Shown: positions 28,740 to 37,237 of the stretch, piece by piece
Numbering within the stretch: position 1 is the stretch's first letter
Layout: each line of letters begins with the position of its first letter
Assembly: GCA_016793635.1 (NCBI GenBank)
Contig: JAEUMD010000019.1
Coordinates: 147,830-211,829 of the forward strand
DNA: 64,000 nucleotides
Origin: Hyphomicrobiaceae bacterium
GTDB taxonomy: Bacteria; Pseudomonadota; Alphaproteobacteria; Rhizobiales; Hyphomicrobiaceae
Direction: 5' to 3'
Notes under the pieces: generated by a model
Database searches by the model: none
What the model was told of the DNA's origin: nothing
What the model saw: only the letters and a program-made list of their open reading frames with translations
Position numbers and translations under genes: made by a program

Positions 28740-30089
28740 TCAACCGATCGCGTCCCCGCTCCCTTCCTTCCAGACGATCGCATCGAACAGGCGGCGCAAT
28801 TTCGCTCCCCGGTTCGGGTTCACGTTCTCGACCCAGGTGACGCGGCCGTCGAGGTGGGCGCGGAAATCGGCATGACCATCCCGGTTCTGCGATCGAGGGC
28901 CATGCCTCGCGGCGTTGTGCAGGGTGGCTTTCAACCGGTCGAAGTCCTCGCGTGGCACGTTGACGTGGCGGTTGACCACGACGCCGGTGATGCACTGGCG
29001 CGCGTCGCTTCGCATCACGCGTTGCTTCGACGGGTGCACCTCATAGCCCTCTTCACGAGCGATCGAGCGAACGGTGGCCAGGATCTTCTGCGCATTCCGG
29101 TCCGTCAGCGAACCGGAGACCGCCAGATCATCGGCGTAGCGCGTGTAGGTGGCGTCGAGCGAACGCGCCAGCCCCGTCAGCCGGACGTCGAGACGGTAAG
29201 CCGCGAGGTTCGCCAGCGCCGGCGATGTCGGTGCTCCCTGCGGCAGGTGACGGCTGTTGAAAAGCTGTCGTGTTTTCCAGTCGTGCCGCTCGGCCGGCGG
29301 GAGACGGCGAAAAACGGACAGCGGCACCGCTGAAGTACAGAGTCCCGTAAGGAGGCGGGCCACCGCCCAGGGATAGCCCAGCGCGCGGAAGATGCCGTGA
29401 ACGCGGCGCACGGGCGTCGTGAGGAAAAAGTCCTTGAGATCCAGCGCGATCACAATGTCCTCACCCGCGTGCCGCGACGCGCCACTCAGGCAGGAGCGTC
29501 CGGCAACGAACCCGTGCGCGGCATCGTGCGCTCTTATTTTGTCGAGGATGCCTGACAGGATCTTGCGCTGTGCGGCCATCAGCAGCGGCTTCGGGCATTC
29601 GAGGAGGCGCGGCGGCCCCGTGCGCTTCGGCACGAAGGCGTAACGGTAGTTCTGCAGCATCGGAATATCGGTGCTGTATGCCTGTCGCCGGCTGTCCGCC
29701 AGCCAGTCCAGATGCTCGATCGGCACGCCGATCCAAACGGCGAGGTCATGTGGGGTTTCGAGGCGTGGCACGTCGAGCGGAGCCAGGGATAGGCTTGAAG
29801 AAAAATGTGCTGGTTCGAGCGCGAGCGAGATCGACCGGCGGCTGTTGAGAAAGCGCTCGGTATAGTCAGGCAGGCCGTCGCGCTCGCGAAGAAAAGCCGT
29901 GATCCATCCCGGCGAGGGTGGGTAGTCGCTCGGTGCAGCTTGTATCGCCGCCCGCACCAGCTGCAGAAAGCGCCGCCGGCCCGCCTTGCCGATCACCTCC
30001 TGGCCCCGCTCGAAAAGACCGGCCTCGGTCCATGGGCCCGCGAGCCAAGCGGCCGCCAGATTTCTTGCGATCAATTCCTCGAATCGCAT
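28740..30089 (-). CDS. retron reverse transcriptase
   Basis: 449-aa RT that would copy part of its adjacent RNA into msDNA. Retron hallmarks are in order: AHGFVAGRSCLSGA, IALDLKDFFLTT (catalytic Asp of motif A), LPQGAPTSPALANLA, TRYADDLAVSG (YADD at 318-321), and CITGVVVN in the RT7 region. Residues 1 to about 140 form an N-terminal extension of unknown function, reminiscent of the long N termini of myxobacterial retron RTs. The msr-msd RNA starts upstream, and its a2 segment ends 28 bp before the ATG. No separate effector gene is adjacent, so the extension may act as, or recruit, the effector. Confidence 0.93.
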   Translation of the reverse strand: MRFEELIARNLAAAWLAGPWTEAGLFERGQEVIGKAGRRRFLQLVRAAIQAAPSDYPPSPGWITAFLRERDGLPDYTERFLNSRRSISLALEPAHFSSSLSLAPLDVPRLETPHDLAVWIGVPIEHLDWLADSRRQAYSTDIPMLQNYRYAFVPKRTGPPRLLECPKPLLMAAQRKILSGILDKIRAHDAAHGFVAGRSCLSGASRHAGEDIVIALDLKDFFLTTPVRRVHGIFRALGYPWAVARLLTGLCTSAVPLSVFRRLPPAERHDWKTRQLFNSRHLPQGAPTSPALANLAAYRLDVRLTGLARSLDATYTRYADDLAVSGSLTDRNAQKILATVRSIAREEGYEVHPSKQRVMRSDARQCITGVVVNRHVNVPREDFDRLKATLHNAARHGPRSQNRDGHADFRAHLDGRVTWVENVNPNRGAKLRRLFDAIVWKEGSGDAIG

Positions 30090-30116
30090 GCGTCGCGATC
30101 ATCCGATCGGATAGCT

Positions 30117-30287
30117 ACGGGATGGGCGCCCCAACCAATCACGTCTTGCGTGATGCTTCGACGCCGCGAGGCGTCCGGGCATCACGCCGCCGAATGCTGG
30201 GGTAGAATTCACGCCCCCGGGGTAGCCCCGGAGGCACGACGCTCCAAGGCATGAAGCATCGTTCTCGGCTTGAGGCGCCCACCCCGT
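30117..30287 (-). ncRNA. retron msr-msd RNA
   Basis: Read on the minus strand 30287 to 30117 (171 nt). The a1 segment (30287-30270) pairs with a2 (30134-30117) over 18 bp with two G-U pairs and no mismatch. Right after a1 comes AAGCCGAG, giving a candidate branching G at 30269. The msr part folds into two hairpins: 30262-30236 and the very strong GCCTCCGGGG-CTA-CCCCGGGGGC (30235-30213). The msd is a long stem: GCGTGATGC with GCATCACGC (9 bp, 30187-30179/30156-30148), an internal loop, and an inner 6-bp stem capped by TCGC. Order and position relative to the RT match known retrons. Priming and msDNA length are inferred. Confidence 0.85.
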
Positions 30288-30297
30288 GCACAGGAAG

Positions 30298-30376
30298 CTA
30301 GTGTTGCGTCACTAATGCTTGGTTCCCGGTTGCGGAACGGTGGTCTGCCAAGCGTTAGTGACAAAAGCAACACTAG
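30298..30376 (+). repeat. 79-bp palindromic hairpin element, copy 1
   Basis: Imperfect palindrome with ends CTAGTGTT and AACACTAG. It has a 15-bp inner stem ending CTTGG/CCAAG and an AAAAG bulge on the 3' arm. It is related to the element at 30390-30466 in inverted orientation. The two copies conserve the ends, CGTC, CTTGGTTCCC, CCAAG and AAAAG, but differ by compensatory changes in the stem. Confidence 0.75.
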
Positions 30377-30389
30377 AATCATCGAGTTG

Positions 30390-30466
30390 CTAATGTTCTT
30401 TTCGTCTCCGACACTTGGTCGATCGCAAGTTGCACTGGGAACCAAGTGTCGGAGACGGAACACTAG
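30390..30466 (-). repeat. 77-bp palindromic hairpin element, copy 2 (inverted)
   Basis: Second copy of the element at 30298-30376, read on the minus strand, 13 bp away. Its inner stem GTCTCCGACACTTGG with CCAAGTGTCGGAGAC is perfectly paired. The pair has a REPIN/BIME-like layout and lies directly upstream of the retron RNA. Confidence 0.75.
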
Positions 30467-30632
30467 CCACGACATTCATTGCATGCAAGGCGATGGCGCG
30501 CCCATTGTGCAATTCGATTTAGCACCGGTGAACATCAGCGGGCAAAACGCGAATTGCGTTGCATGCGCACCGCTCGTCGTTTATTTATCTATACTGTTTT
30601 GCGAAATTCGAATTCATTTCGACGGTGATCTC

Positions 30633-31184
30633 ATGTTCACCCCGCTGGCATTTCGTTTTTTGGGTGGCTTGTTTTTGAGGGGCCTGGCAATCGGCAGCAT
30701 CGCCCTGCCATTCCTCAACCAGCCGGCAATAGCCCAGATCTATGGCGGGGAGACGGCGGATTGCCGTTTGGATTCAGAGGGCCGTATCATCAAGCGCTTA
30801 CCTCGTGAGCCGGCCGAGCGAACTTCAGCGCAATGCGCAGCGGCGTGCTTGCAGTCGAGCACCAATCCTGCCGATCCCAACAGGTGCACCGGGTATAATT
30901 TCACCTGGACCATACATGCGTTACAAACCGGTTATGTGACCCCCTACGCGGATTCGCCGCGCGCCTGCGAACTCCTGTTCGGCCCGCTCACCTTTGGAAA
31001 GGCATGGCGCGTCCAATATTCCACGGCCTGTATCTTACCGTGTGACGGCCCGCCGAAGCCGTGCGGGTATTTCGAGTCGATAGCCCCTCCGCCCGGATTC
31101 TTCCAGAAGCCGGACCCGCCGACGCGCTTCCTCGACCCGGCATCCCCGAGCGCGAAACAGCCTTTTCAGAAACCGCCGCGATAG
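30633..31184 (+). CDS. exported Cys-rich protein, PAN/apple-like
   Basis: 183 aa with a signal peptide (to about residue 34, ending NQPAIAQI). The mature part has a cysteine pattern resembling a PAN/apple domain (SAQCAAACLQ, CTGYNFTW, ACELLFG), then a Pro-rich tail (PPPGFFQKPDPPTR). The region is AT-richer than its surroundings and a TATACT element lies at 30590-30595. I cannot assign a ligand; PAN domains bind proteins or carbohydrates. Confidence 0.6.
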   Translation: MFTPLAFRFLGGLFLRGLAIGSIALPFLNQPAIAQIYGGETADCRLDSEGRIIKRLPREPAERTSAQCAAACLQSSTNPADPNRCTGYNFTWTIHALQTGYVTPYADSPRACELLFGPLTFGKAWRVQYSTACILPCDGPPKPCGYFESIAPPPGFFQKPDPPTRFLDPASPSAKQPFQKPPR

Positions 31185-31623
31185 CCGGCTGACGGCGACG
31201 CCAAGTCCCATGTCGCAACCAGATCTGGCTTCAGAGGATGAGCCAAGTCTCTCTTCGGTCGCGTGTCGTTGGTGAGCGCGCCCCCCATCGGGAACGGTTG
31301 CGTTGGGGGCCAGCCTCCGCGTCGATCTCGGCGGGCTCTTTCCTGCGGCGTTCTCCATAAGCACGGCCGCCACACCGCTGCCGGTGCGCGCGCGGCCGCA
31401 CCGTGCCAGTGCCAAGAATCGGTGCTAGGGTGCAATCCGTTGAGCGGGAGGCGCGGTGCGCTTCTATCGAAAGCGTGAATCGCGCCCCAAGCTATTGTTT
31501 GAGAGTGCTATTCACGGCTTTGATGGATCACTATTGCGACTCCATCTAGATCGATAGCTCTGTAGGAGAAGCCTGATGGGTGGCCGCCCGGCGGGCGGCG
31601 GGTGCCACACGCAGGATTCGCGC
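31185..31623. other. intergenic region without recognisable feature
   Basis: About 440 bp between two exported-protein genes. I find no supported gene, RNA structure or repeat. Open frames here have no family features. Confidence 0.4.
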
Positions 31624-32085
31624 ATGTCGAAATTTACGCCGAGAGCACCTGGGACGAGCAACCGTGGGGACGGCGCGCCCGCGCGTCGCCAATTCGCCGC
31701 GGTCGCACTCGCAGCGGCAGCGCTGCTCGGCACGCTCACGGTGTCCGGCACGCGACCGTCGCTCGCTGCCCCCACCAACGCGACCGACAGCCGGCCCTAC
31801 GACACGAAGCTACTGCGTCTCGCCGAGCTACTTGGCGCAATCCACTACCTGCGGGAACTGTGCGGCGCCAACGAAGGACAGTTCTGGCGCGACACGATGA
31901 CGGAGCTGATGAAGTCGGAAGGCACCACGGCGATCCGCCGCGCACGCCTCACCCGCAGCTTCAATCAGGGGTACCGCAACTATTCGCGCACTTACAATAT
32001 CTGCACGCCGACGGCGCAATCGACCATCGAGCGCTTCCTTTCGGAAGGCGCCGAGATCGCCGAAACGCTCGCCGTATCGCAATAG
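31624..32085 (+). CDS. TIGR02301-type exported protein
   Basis: 153 aa with a Tat-like or Sec-like leader (ARRQFAAVALAAAALLGTLTVSGTR), then the conserved core LLRLAELLGAIHYLRELCG, RRARLTRSFNQGYRNY and CTPTAQSTIERFLSEGAEIAE. This matches a family restricted to alphaproteobacteria (TIGR02301) of unknown function. AGGA lies about 9 nt before the ATG. The two Cys could form a disulfide in the periplasm. Confidence 0.8.
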   Translation: MSKFTPRAPGTSNRGDGAPARRQFAAVALAAAALLGTLTVSGTRPSLAAPTNATDSRPYDTKLLRLAELLGAIHYLRELCGANEGQFWRDTMTELMKSEGTTAIRRARLTRSFNQGYRNYSRTYNICTPTAQSTIERFLSEGAEIAETLAVSQ

Positions 32086-32236
32086 CCTCGCGCCGCCGCA
32101 TCGGCATGCTTGCGCGGCGGTTTACAATGAATTGCCTCGATGCCAGCGGCCGACCGATTTCGATGCTAGACCGGTTTCCCCGGGGAACGCGTCCGGTTTC
32201 AGCAAGACGCGGTCGCACGATGCAAGGGGAACGACA

Positions 32237-32485
32237 TTGGCGACGGTATTCGACTACGTGGACGACGGCGACGACAGCATCAAGGCACTGAGCCTCATCC
32301 TCGCGGCTTGGGATCAGGGCGAGGAGACCGGCGTCGCTCCGGAGTTGATGGCCTACGCCGCGCTGTTCACGGCGCTGAGCGATCTTGTCGCGATGTTCGG
32401 AGAGGACGCCGTCGCCGAGCTGGCGCATGGGCTCGAGCGGCGCGTGCGGATCGGCGAGTTTACGATGGCGCACACGTGCCAGTGA
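32237..32485 (+). CDS. small conserved-looking hypothetical protein
   Basis: 82 aa, acidic and helical (FDYVDDGDDSIKALSLILAAWDQGEE). The start is TTG at 32237, preceded by AGGGGA at 6 nt; no in-frame ATG gives a sensible N terminus. No domain recognised. It follows the TIGR02301-type gene by 150 bp on the same strand. Confidence 0.55.
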   Translation: MATVFDYVDDGDDSIKALSLILAAWDQGEETGVAPELMAYAALFTALSDLVAMFGEDAVAELAHGLERRVRIGEFTMAHTCQ

Positions 32486-32561
32486 CGCCGACGACGAAGT
32501 CGACTCGGTAGCTTCAGGCCCGCGCCAACGGCAGCCACCGGTCTGTTGCGCTGCACGGGGA

Positions 32562-33236
32562 TCAGAGTTGCGGCGCCAGGAACTTGTAGGCCATCTCGCC
32601 GATCAGTATCGCGCCGAATGCAATCAGCAAAATACCCGCGATCCTGTTGACGAAGCCGAGGCGGTGCGCGCTGATCTTGTGGCGAATGCGGCCGATCAGC
32701 TCTGACAGCAGAATCCACCAACCGAGACTGCCGCCCATGATCGCCGCAACCATCGTGAGCGCGTCGATGTTGGTCTTCACCTCGACGAACGTACTGATGC
32801 CGCCGAAGATGGCGAACAGTCCGAGCACCGCGCCGGGATTGGTGATCGTCAGGAAGAACGTCTGCGGGATGTCCCAGACGAAGTCCTTGAGCTTCGCGTT
32901 CTCGTGATGCGCCTTGTCGAGCGCGTCCAGACGCGGTTCCGTCAGGTAGAGTTTCAATCCAAACAGAGCGAGCGCTAGACCGCCGACGATCTGAATAGCG
33001 GTACGGTAATCCGAGATCGCGCCCGAGATGGCACCGACGCCGAGCGCGGCGAAAAGCGCGATCAAGCCGTCGCCGAGAACCGCTCCGATGCCCGCGGCCA
33101 AGCCACCCCAGAAGCCGCGCTCGATAGCGCGCTGAATGCAGAGCACGTTGACCGGTCCGACCGGCGCGGCCACCAGCACCCCGATGATCAATCCGACCGG
33201 GATGATAAGCGGGTTGGGGATGAGTTGCATCATCAT
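32562..33236 (-). CDS. LysE-family amino-acid exporter
   Basis: About 224 aa with six predicted membrane helices. The family signature GPVNVLCIQRAIERGFWGGLAAGIGAVLGD lies in helix 1 and its following loop, and TNPGAVLGLFAIFGG in the middle. LysE/RhtB proteins export amino acids or related metabolites by proton exchange. Three consecutive ATGs at 33236, 33233 and 33230 make the exact start uncertain. Confidence 0.88.
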   Translation of the reverse strand: MMMQLIPNPLIIPVGLIIGVLVAAPVGPVNVLCIQRAIERGFWGGLAAGIGAVLGDGLIALFAALGVGAISGAISDYRTAIQIVGGLALALFGLKLYLTEPRLDALDKAHHENAKLKDFVWDIPQTFFLTITNPGAVLGLFAIFGGISTFVEVKTNIDALTMVAAIMGGSLGWWILLSELIGRIRHKISAHRLGFVNRIAGILLIAFGAILIGEMAYKFLAPQL

Positions 33237-33348
33237 CACCCCGGCCACCCCGCGCCTTGCCGACGGCACATGCTCGTACTAGGGCTTTCCGCGCTTGCCG
33301 CGCAAAGCACAGCGGCGGCCGAGCCCATCTGCACAGCGAGAGGAAGCG

Positions 33349-34068
33349 ATGCACAGCTCAGAGCGCCACTCTCCGGCCGAAACCACAGCCGCCACACCTC
33401 ATATGACAAGCCCTCGCCCCCAGCTATCGCCACCACTCCTCGGTCAATCGATTCGTCTGCTGTCATTGGTACTTGTGGTGGTTGCCATTGTCCATCGACC
33501 GGCGGCCGCCGGAACCAATGCAGCCGATGCCAGCACGCACGGCAAAGCGGTCTCAGCCCCGGCTGATCCTGCTCCGGTGGCCAGCGCTCCGGCGCCCGAG
33601 CCGCTGGCAAACTTGCCGCGACCGGCCCGCGAGATGATCGACGCCATACTCGCCGCCGTTCACACCGGTTCCATCGAGGAATTGCGCACGGCTATCGAGT
33701 GGAACGAGTTGAAACCCATTTTTGCTCCCTCCACCGAAGCGGCATCTGACGATGATCCTATCGAATTCCTGAAGAAAGCTTCGAAGGACGGCAAAGGCGC
33801 GGAAACACTGTCGATCATCGACAAGCTGCTCTCCGTGGCACCCGCCCGTCAGCCGCTCGGTCGCGATTTCGAGAACAACACGGTCTACGTCTGGCCCTAC
33901 CTCGCAGAGCGGCCGCTCGCTTCGTTATCGCCGACCGAGGAAGCCGACCTCCAACGCATCGTTCCACCGGACGAGATCGCCGCTATCCGGGCCGCAGGCC
34001 GCTGGAACTGGTACCGGCTGACGGTCGGCGCAGATGGGACATGGCACTCGTTCATGAAGCACGAGTGA
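33349..34068 (+). CDS. exported hypothetical protein
   Basis: 239 aa with a long N region and one hydrophobic segment (SIRLLSLVLVVVAIVHRPAAAG), likely a signal peptide or anchor. An Ala/Pro linker follows, then a C-terminal region with NTVYVWPYLAERPLASLSP and ending WNWYRLTVGADGTWHSFMKHE. No named domain is assigned with confidence. Divergent from the LysE gene. Confidence 0.6.
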   Translation: MHSSERHSPAETTAATPHMTSPRPQLSPPLLGQSIRLLSLVLVVVAIVHRPAAAGTNAADASTHGKAVSAPADPAPVASAPAPEPLANLPRPAREMIDAILAAVHTGSIEELRTAIEWNELKPIFAPSTEAASDDDPIEFLKKASKDGKGAETLSIIDKLLSVAPARQPLGRDFENNTVYVWPYLAERPLASLSPTEEADLQRIVPPDEIAAIRAAGRWNWYRLTVGADGTWHSFMKHE

Positions 34069-34222
34069 GCGCCGGATTGCTATCGTCTCTGATAGAGGCG
34101 CGGAGCGCACATTTCGTCTTCGGATCGCCCACGAAAACCATCCGGCCCGACGACATCACCACGGCGAAGGTTTCGGCAGTCCAGGGCGACCTGGAAGCGT
34201 GAGGCTGAGAGCGCGGCGCCGT

Positions 34223-35443
34223 TCAGGCAGCGGTCGCTGCGGCCTCGCTCACCGTCTCGCTGACCGGCCGGTCCGCGACCTCGAGCAGCCCGAGCAGCTC
34301 GCTGAGCACCGCGGCCTGGCCGAAATTCCGTTCGGCCTTGACACGGCTCGCGCGCGACATCGCCGGAAGCAGGTCGGGCCGCTTCAGGAAGCTTGCGAGC
34401 GCGAGTTCCAGCGCCGCCGTATCACCGGCAGGGACGAGGCAGCCGTTGACGCGATCGTCGACCGTGTCGCGGCACCCGGGCGTCGCTGTGGTGACGACCG
34501 GGCGTCCTGTCGCCAACGCTTCGAGGACGGCGCGCGGCATGCCTTCGGCATGGGACGGATAGACGAGCACATGGCAGTCCGCCAACGCCGGCCGGACATC
34601 CACGAGCGGGCCGATGAACGTTACCGCGTCTGCGTATGGCCGCAGCGCTTCGGGCTTGAGGCCGGTTGGGCCGTCACCCGCCGGACCCGCAAGCAGGAAG
34701 CGGGCCTGTGGCGCCCGCTCCTTGAGGCTCGTCGCCGCCGCGCAATAGTCGAGAACACCTCGTGACCGGTCCAGCGTGGCGATCATCAGAAACACAAGCC
34801 CCTTGGACAGGGCGGGCAGCGGCGTCTCGGCGAAATGCGCAAGATCGACCCCCGCGCCCGGAACGACGATCGACGGCAGCAACGCCGGAAGCAGTTTCTG
34901 CTCTGTCAGGCGCCGGCGATCGTCGCGATTGTGGAACACGACGGCCGTCGCCGCGCGAAGCCCTTGCGCCAGGAGGCGGGGCCCGGCGGTTACGCGGTCG
35001 ACGACGCCGGGCAGAACGCCATGGGTGGAATGCCGGTCATCGACAGGCTCGGGCGGCGGCAGGCCGTTGATTATCGCGATGCGGCGCGCGACACGTGCCC
35101 GTTGAGCGGCCATCATCGCCAACGCCAGCACGCGCCCGGAGACGGCCATCACCGCGTCCGGCTTCCAGGCGGCGAACTTCTCTTTCAAATCGCGCACGAT
35201 CTGCCAATCGGCGGCAAAGCGCGGCCCACGCGGCACGATGTTGAACGTCGCCCGCTCGACACCCATCGACTCGAGCGTCGCTTCTTCGCTGGCGGTGAAT
35301 TCCGGCGCGATGCAAAGGACCGTGACGCCACGGGAGAGCAATGCGCGGACGAACGGTCCACGCATCTCGATCAGGTTGCGCGCCGTCGCTGCGACCAGCG
35401 CGACCCGGTGAACGGGCCTCGGCGTCAGGGAGCGCTTGAACAT
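34223..35443 (-). CDS. glycosyltransferase family 4-like
   Basis: About 406 aa, GT-B fold. N-terminal VALVAATARNLIEMRGPFVRALL resembles the donor-less half, and the C-terminal half carries the GT4 nucleotide-sugar motif (VYPSHAEGMPRAVLEALATGRPVVTT) and a DRSRG segment. It probably builds a surface polysaccharide or lipid-linked glycan. I choose the ATG at 35443, as upstream residues do not fit the family. It ends 115 bp downstream of the MATE gene and may be in the same operon. Confidence 0.82.
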   Translation of the reverse strand: MFKRSLTPRPVHRVALVAATARNLIEMRGPFVRALLSRGVTVLCIAPEFTASEEATLESMGVERATFNIVPRGPRFAADWQIVRDLKEKFAAWKPDAVMAVSGRVLALAMMAAQRARVARRIAIINGLPPPEPVDDRHSTHGVLPGVVDRVTAGPRLLAQGLRAATAVVFHNRDDRRRLTEQKLLPALLPSIVVPGAGVDLAHFAETPLPALSKGLVFLMIATLDRSRGVLDYCAAATSLKERAPQARFLLAGPAGDGPTGLKPEALRPYADAVTFIGPLVDVRPALADCHVLVYPSHAEGMPRAVLEALATGRPVVTTATPGCRDTVDDRVNGCLVPAGDTAALELALASFLKRPDLLPAMSRASRVKAERNFGQAAVLSELLGLLEVADRPVSETVSEAAATAA

Positions 35444-35557
35444 TCGGCAGTGCTTCTCCGAAAAACCGGGTACGCGCACGCCAACCCACGTTGACAACAA
35501 ACCGGCCGCGACCGCTGAAACGATCGGGCGGGCAGCCGAAACGGGCCGCATACGGGT

Positions 35558-37069
35558 TCAGCGATTCGCCCCGTCGCCGTCAGAGAGCCACGACATCAGA
35601 CGGTAGCACAACAGGATGCTGAGGCTACCGAAGAGTATTCCACCGGTCATGTTGCCCACCAGCACGCCGGGGGCATGCCAGTACGCCCCGCCGGCAATCA
35701 CGAACGGTATCGTCCCGAGCGTTGCTCGGCCCCAGTTGAGGAGCGTCGAATAATGGGCCCGGCCCAGCGTGTTGAACACCGCGTTCGACACGAACAGCAT
35801 GCCGAGGAACACGAACAGCGGCGACAGCCAGCGACAGAACATGACGACGAGCTCCGCCGCCTCGCCTTCGAGCAGGAAAAGGGCCGCCAACGGGCGCGCA
35901 AGCACCGCAAGTGCAAGCCAGGCGATCGCGGTGAACAGCGCCGTCACCATCAGCGAGAGAGTGTAGCTTTGACGCATGCGGTCGTAACGCTCGCCGCCGA
36001 AATTCTGGCCGACGATCGGGCCGATGGTGCCGGACAGGGCGAAGATCGCGCCGAACGCCACTGGAGTAATCCTGCCGATGATCGCCCATGCGGCGACGGC
36101 CGCGTCTCCGTGCTTCGCCATCGCGGCGGTGACATAGGCATTGGCGAACGGCGTCGCGATGTTGGTCATGACGGCGGGTGCCGCCACGGCCGCCAGCGGC
36201 ATGGCATCACGCATCGCCGCCCTGAACCGGGGCCGGCTCAACAGCCCGTGCACGCGCGCCACTCCGTCCAAACCGATGGTGACGATGGCGAGACGCGAGA
36301 TGGCCGACGCGATGGCTGCACCCTCGATGCCGAGGCCGAGCGAGAAGATGAACACCGGATCGAGCACCGTGTTGACGATCGCTCCTGAGAGCGTGACGTA
36401 CATCGCCCGGCGCGCGTCGCCGACGGAGCGCAGCACCGCCGATGACGTCATGCCCGAGGCCAGCAGCGGCAACGTCGGCACCAGGATCGTCAGGTACGAG
36501 GAAGCCAGCGCATGCGTGCGACCCGCGGCCCCCAGCAGGGTCAGCAGGGGGCCGACCGACAGCCATACCCCGAGCGCCAGCAGCGCAGAGACGACGAAGG
36601 TCCACAAGTGCGCACTGGTCGATAGGGCCCGGGCCCGCACGCGGCGGCCCGCACCGAGCGCCGGCGACACGAGCGAAGTCGCGGCGATGGCGAGGCCGAT
36701 GCCGATCGAGATGGTGAGAAACTGGATCGAACTCGCATAGCCAACCGCCGCGACGACAGCCACGTCGTCGAGGCGCCCGAGAAAGAAGATGTTGGCAAGA
36801 TCGCCGAGGAAAATTGCCATCAGGCCAACGGCGCCAGTCCCCGTCATCACCAGGATGTGGCGCAGCAGAGAGCCTTCTAGGAACACGGCCCGCGAACGCG
36901 CTGTTCGCTGTCGCGCCGTCGCGCCCTGTGGCTGCGAACTTCCTGCAACGCTCGGCGTTCCACCGGTCCCCAGCGCCTCGGCCGCTCGCGGTTGCGCCAA
37001 CAGCGATTCGCCGTCGGGCCGTTGACCGCCATTCGCCTCACCAGGCGCATCGTCGCTCACGTCAGACAT
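35558..37069 (-). CDS. MATE-family efflux transporter
   Basis: 503 aa with a hydrophilic N-terminal region of about 65 residues and then twelve predicted membrane helices. Features include the N-lobe start LEGSLLRHILVMTGTGAVGLMAIFLGDLANIFF, the mid-protein NTVLDPVFIFSLGLGIEGAA typical of MATE proteins, and IVGQNFGGERY. Exports drugs or metabolites using a cation gradient. It is followed on the same strand by the glycosyltransferase, which could mean the substrate is a lipid or glycan intermediate. Confidence 0.9.
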   Translation of the reverse strand: MSDVSDDAPGEANGGQRPDGESLLAQPRAAEALGTGGTPSVAGSSQPQGATARQRTARSRAVFLEGSLLRHILVMTGTGAVGLMAIFLGDLANIFFLGRLDDVAVVAAVGYASSIQFLTISIGIGLAIAATSLVSPALGAGRRVRARALSTSAHLWTFVVSALLALGVWLSVGPLLTLLGAAGRTHALASSYLTILVPTLPLLASGMTSSAVLRSVGDARRAMYVTLSGAIVNTVLDPVFIFSLGLGIEGAAIASAISRLAIVTIGLDGVARVHGLLSRPRFRAAMRDAMPLAAVAAPAVMTNIATPFANAYVTAAMAKHGDAAVAAWAIIGRITPVAFGAIFALSGTIGPIVGQNFGGERYDRMRQSYTLSLMVTALFTAIAWLALAVLARPLAALFLLEGEAAELVVMFCRWLSPLFVFLGMLFVSNAVFNTLGRAHYSTLLNWGRATLGTIPFVIAGGAYWHAPGVLVGNMTGGILFGSLSILLCYRLMSWLSDGDGANR

Positions 37070-37237
37070 CGGCCTGACTTACTTCGGCCCGACATCCCAC
37101 GGCAAGCCTCGCACCGTCATGCCCTATGCCGGCAAGACTCACATCGGCAGGCATCACTCGAGCGGGCTCCAATGCCGGGCTTGACACACCCGCTCGCCGG
37201 ATGAGCCAATGCCCTCGCCCCGGGCTACCCGCGCGGG

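Noticed and set aside
30298-30466. Integron attC sites
   Set aside because: The palindromes lack the RYYYAAC...GTTRRRY core boxes in the right orientation and no gene cassette or integrase is nearby.
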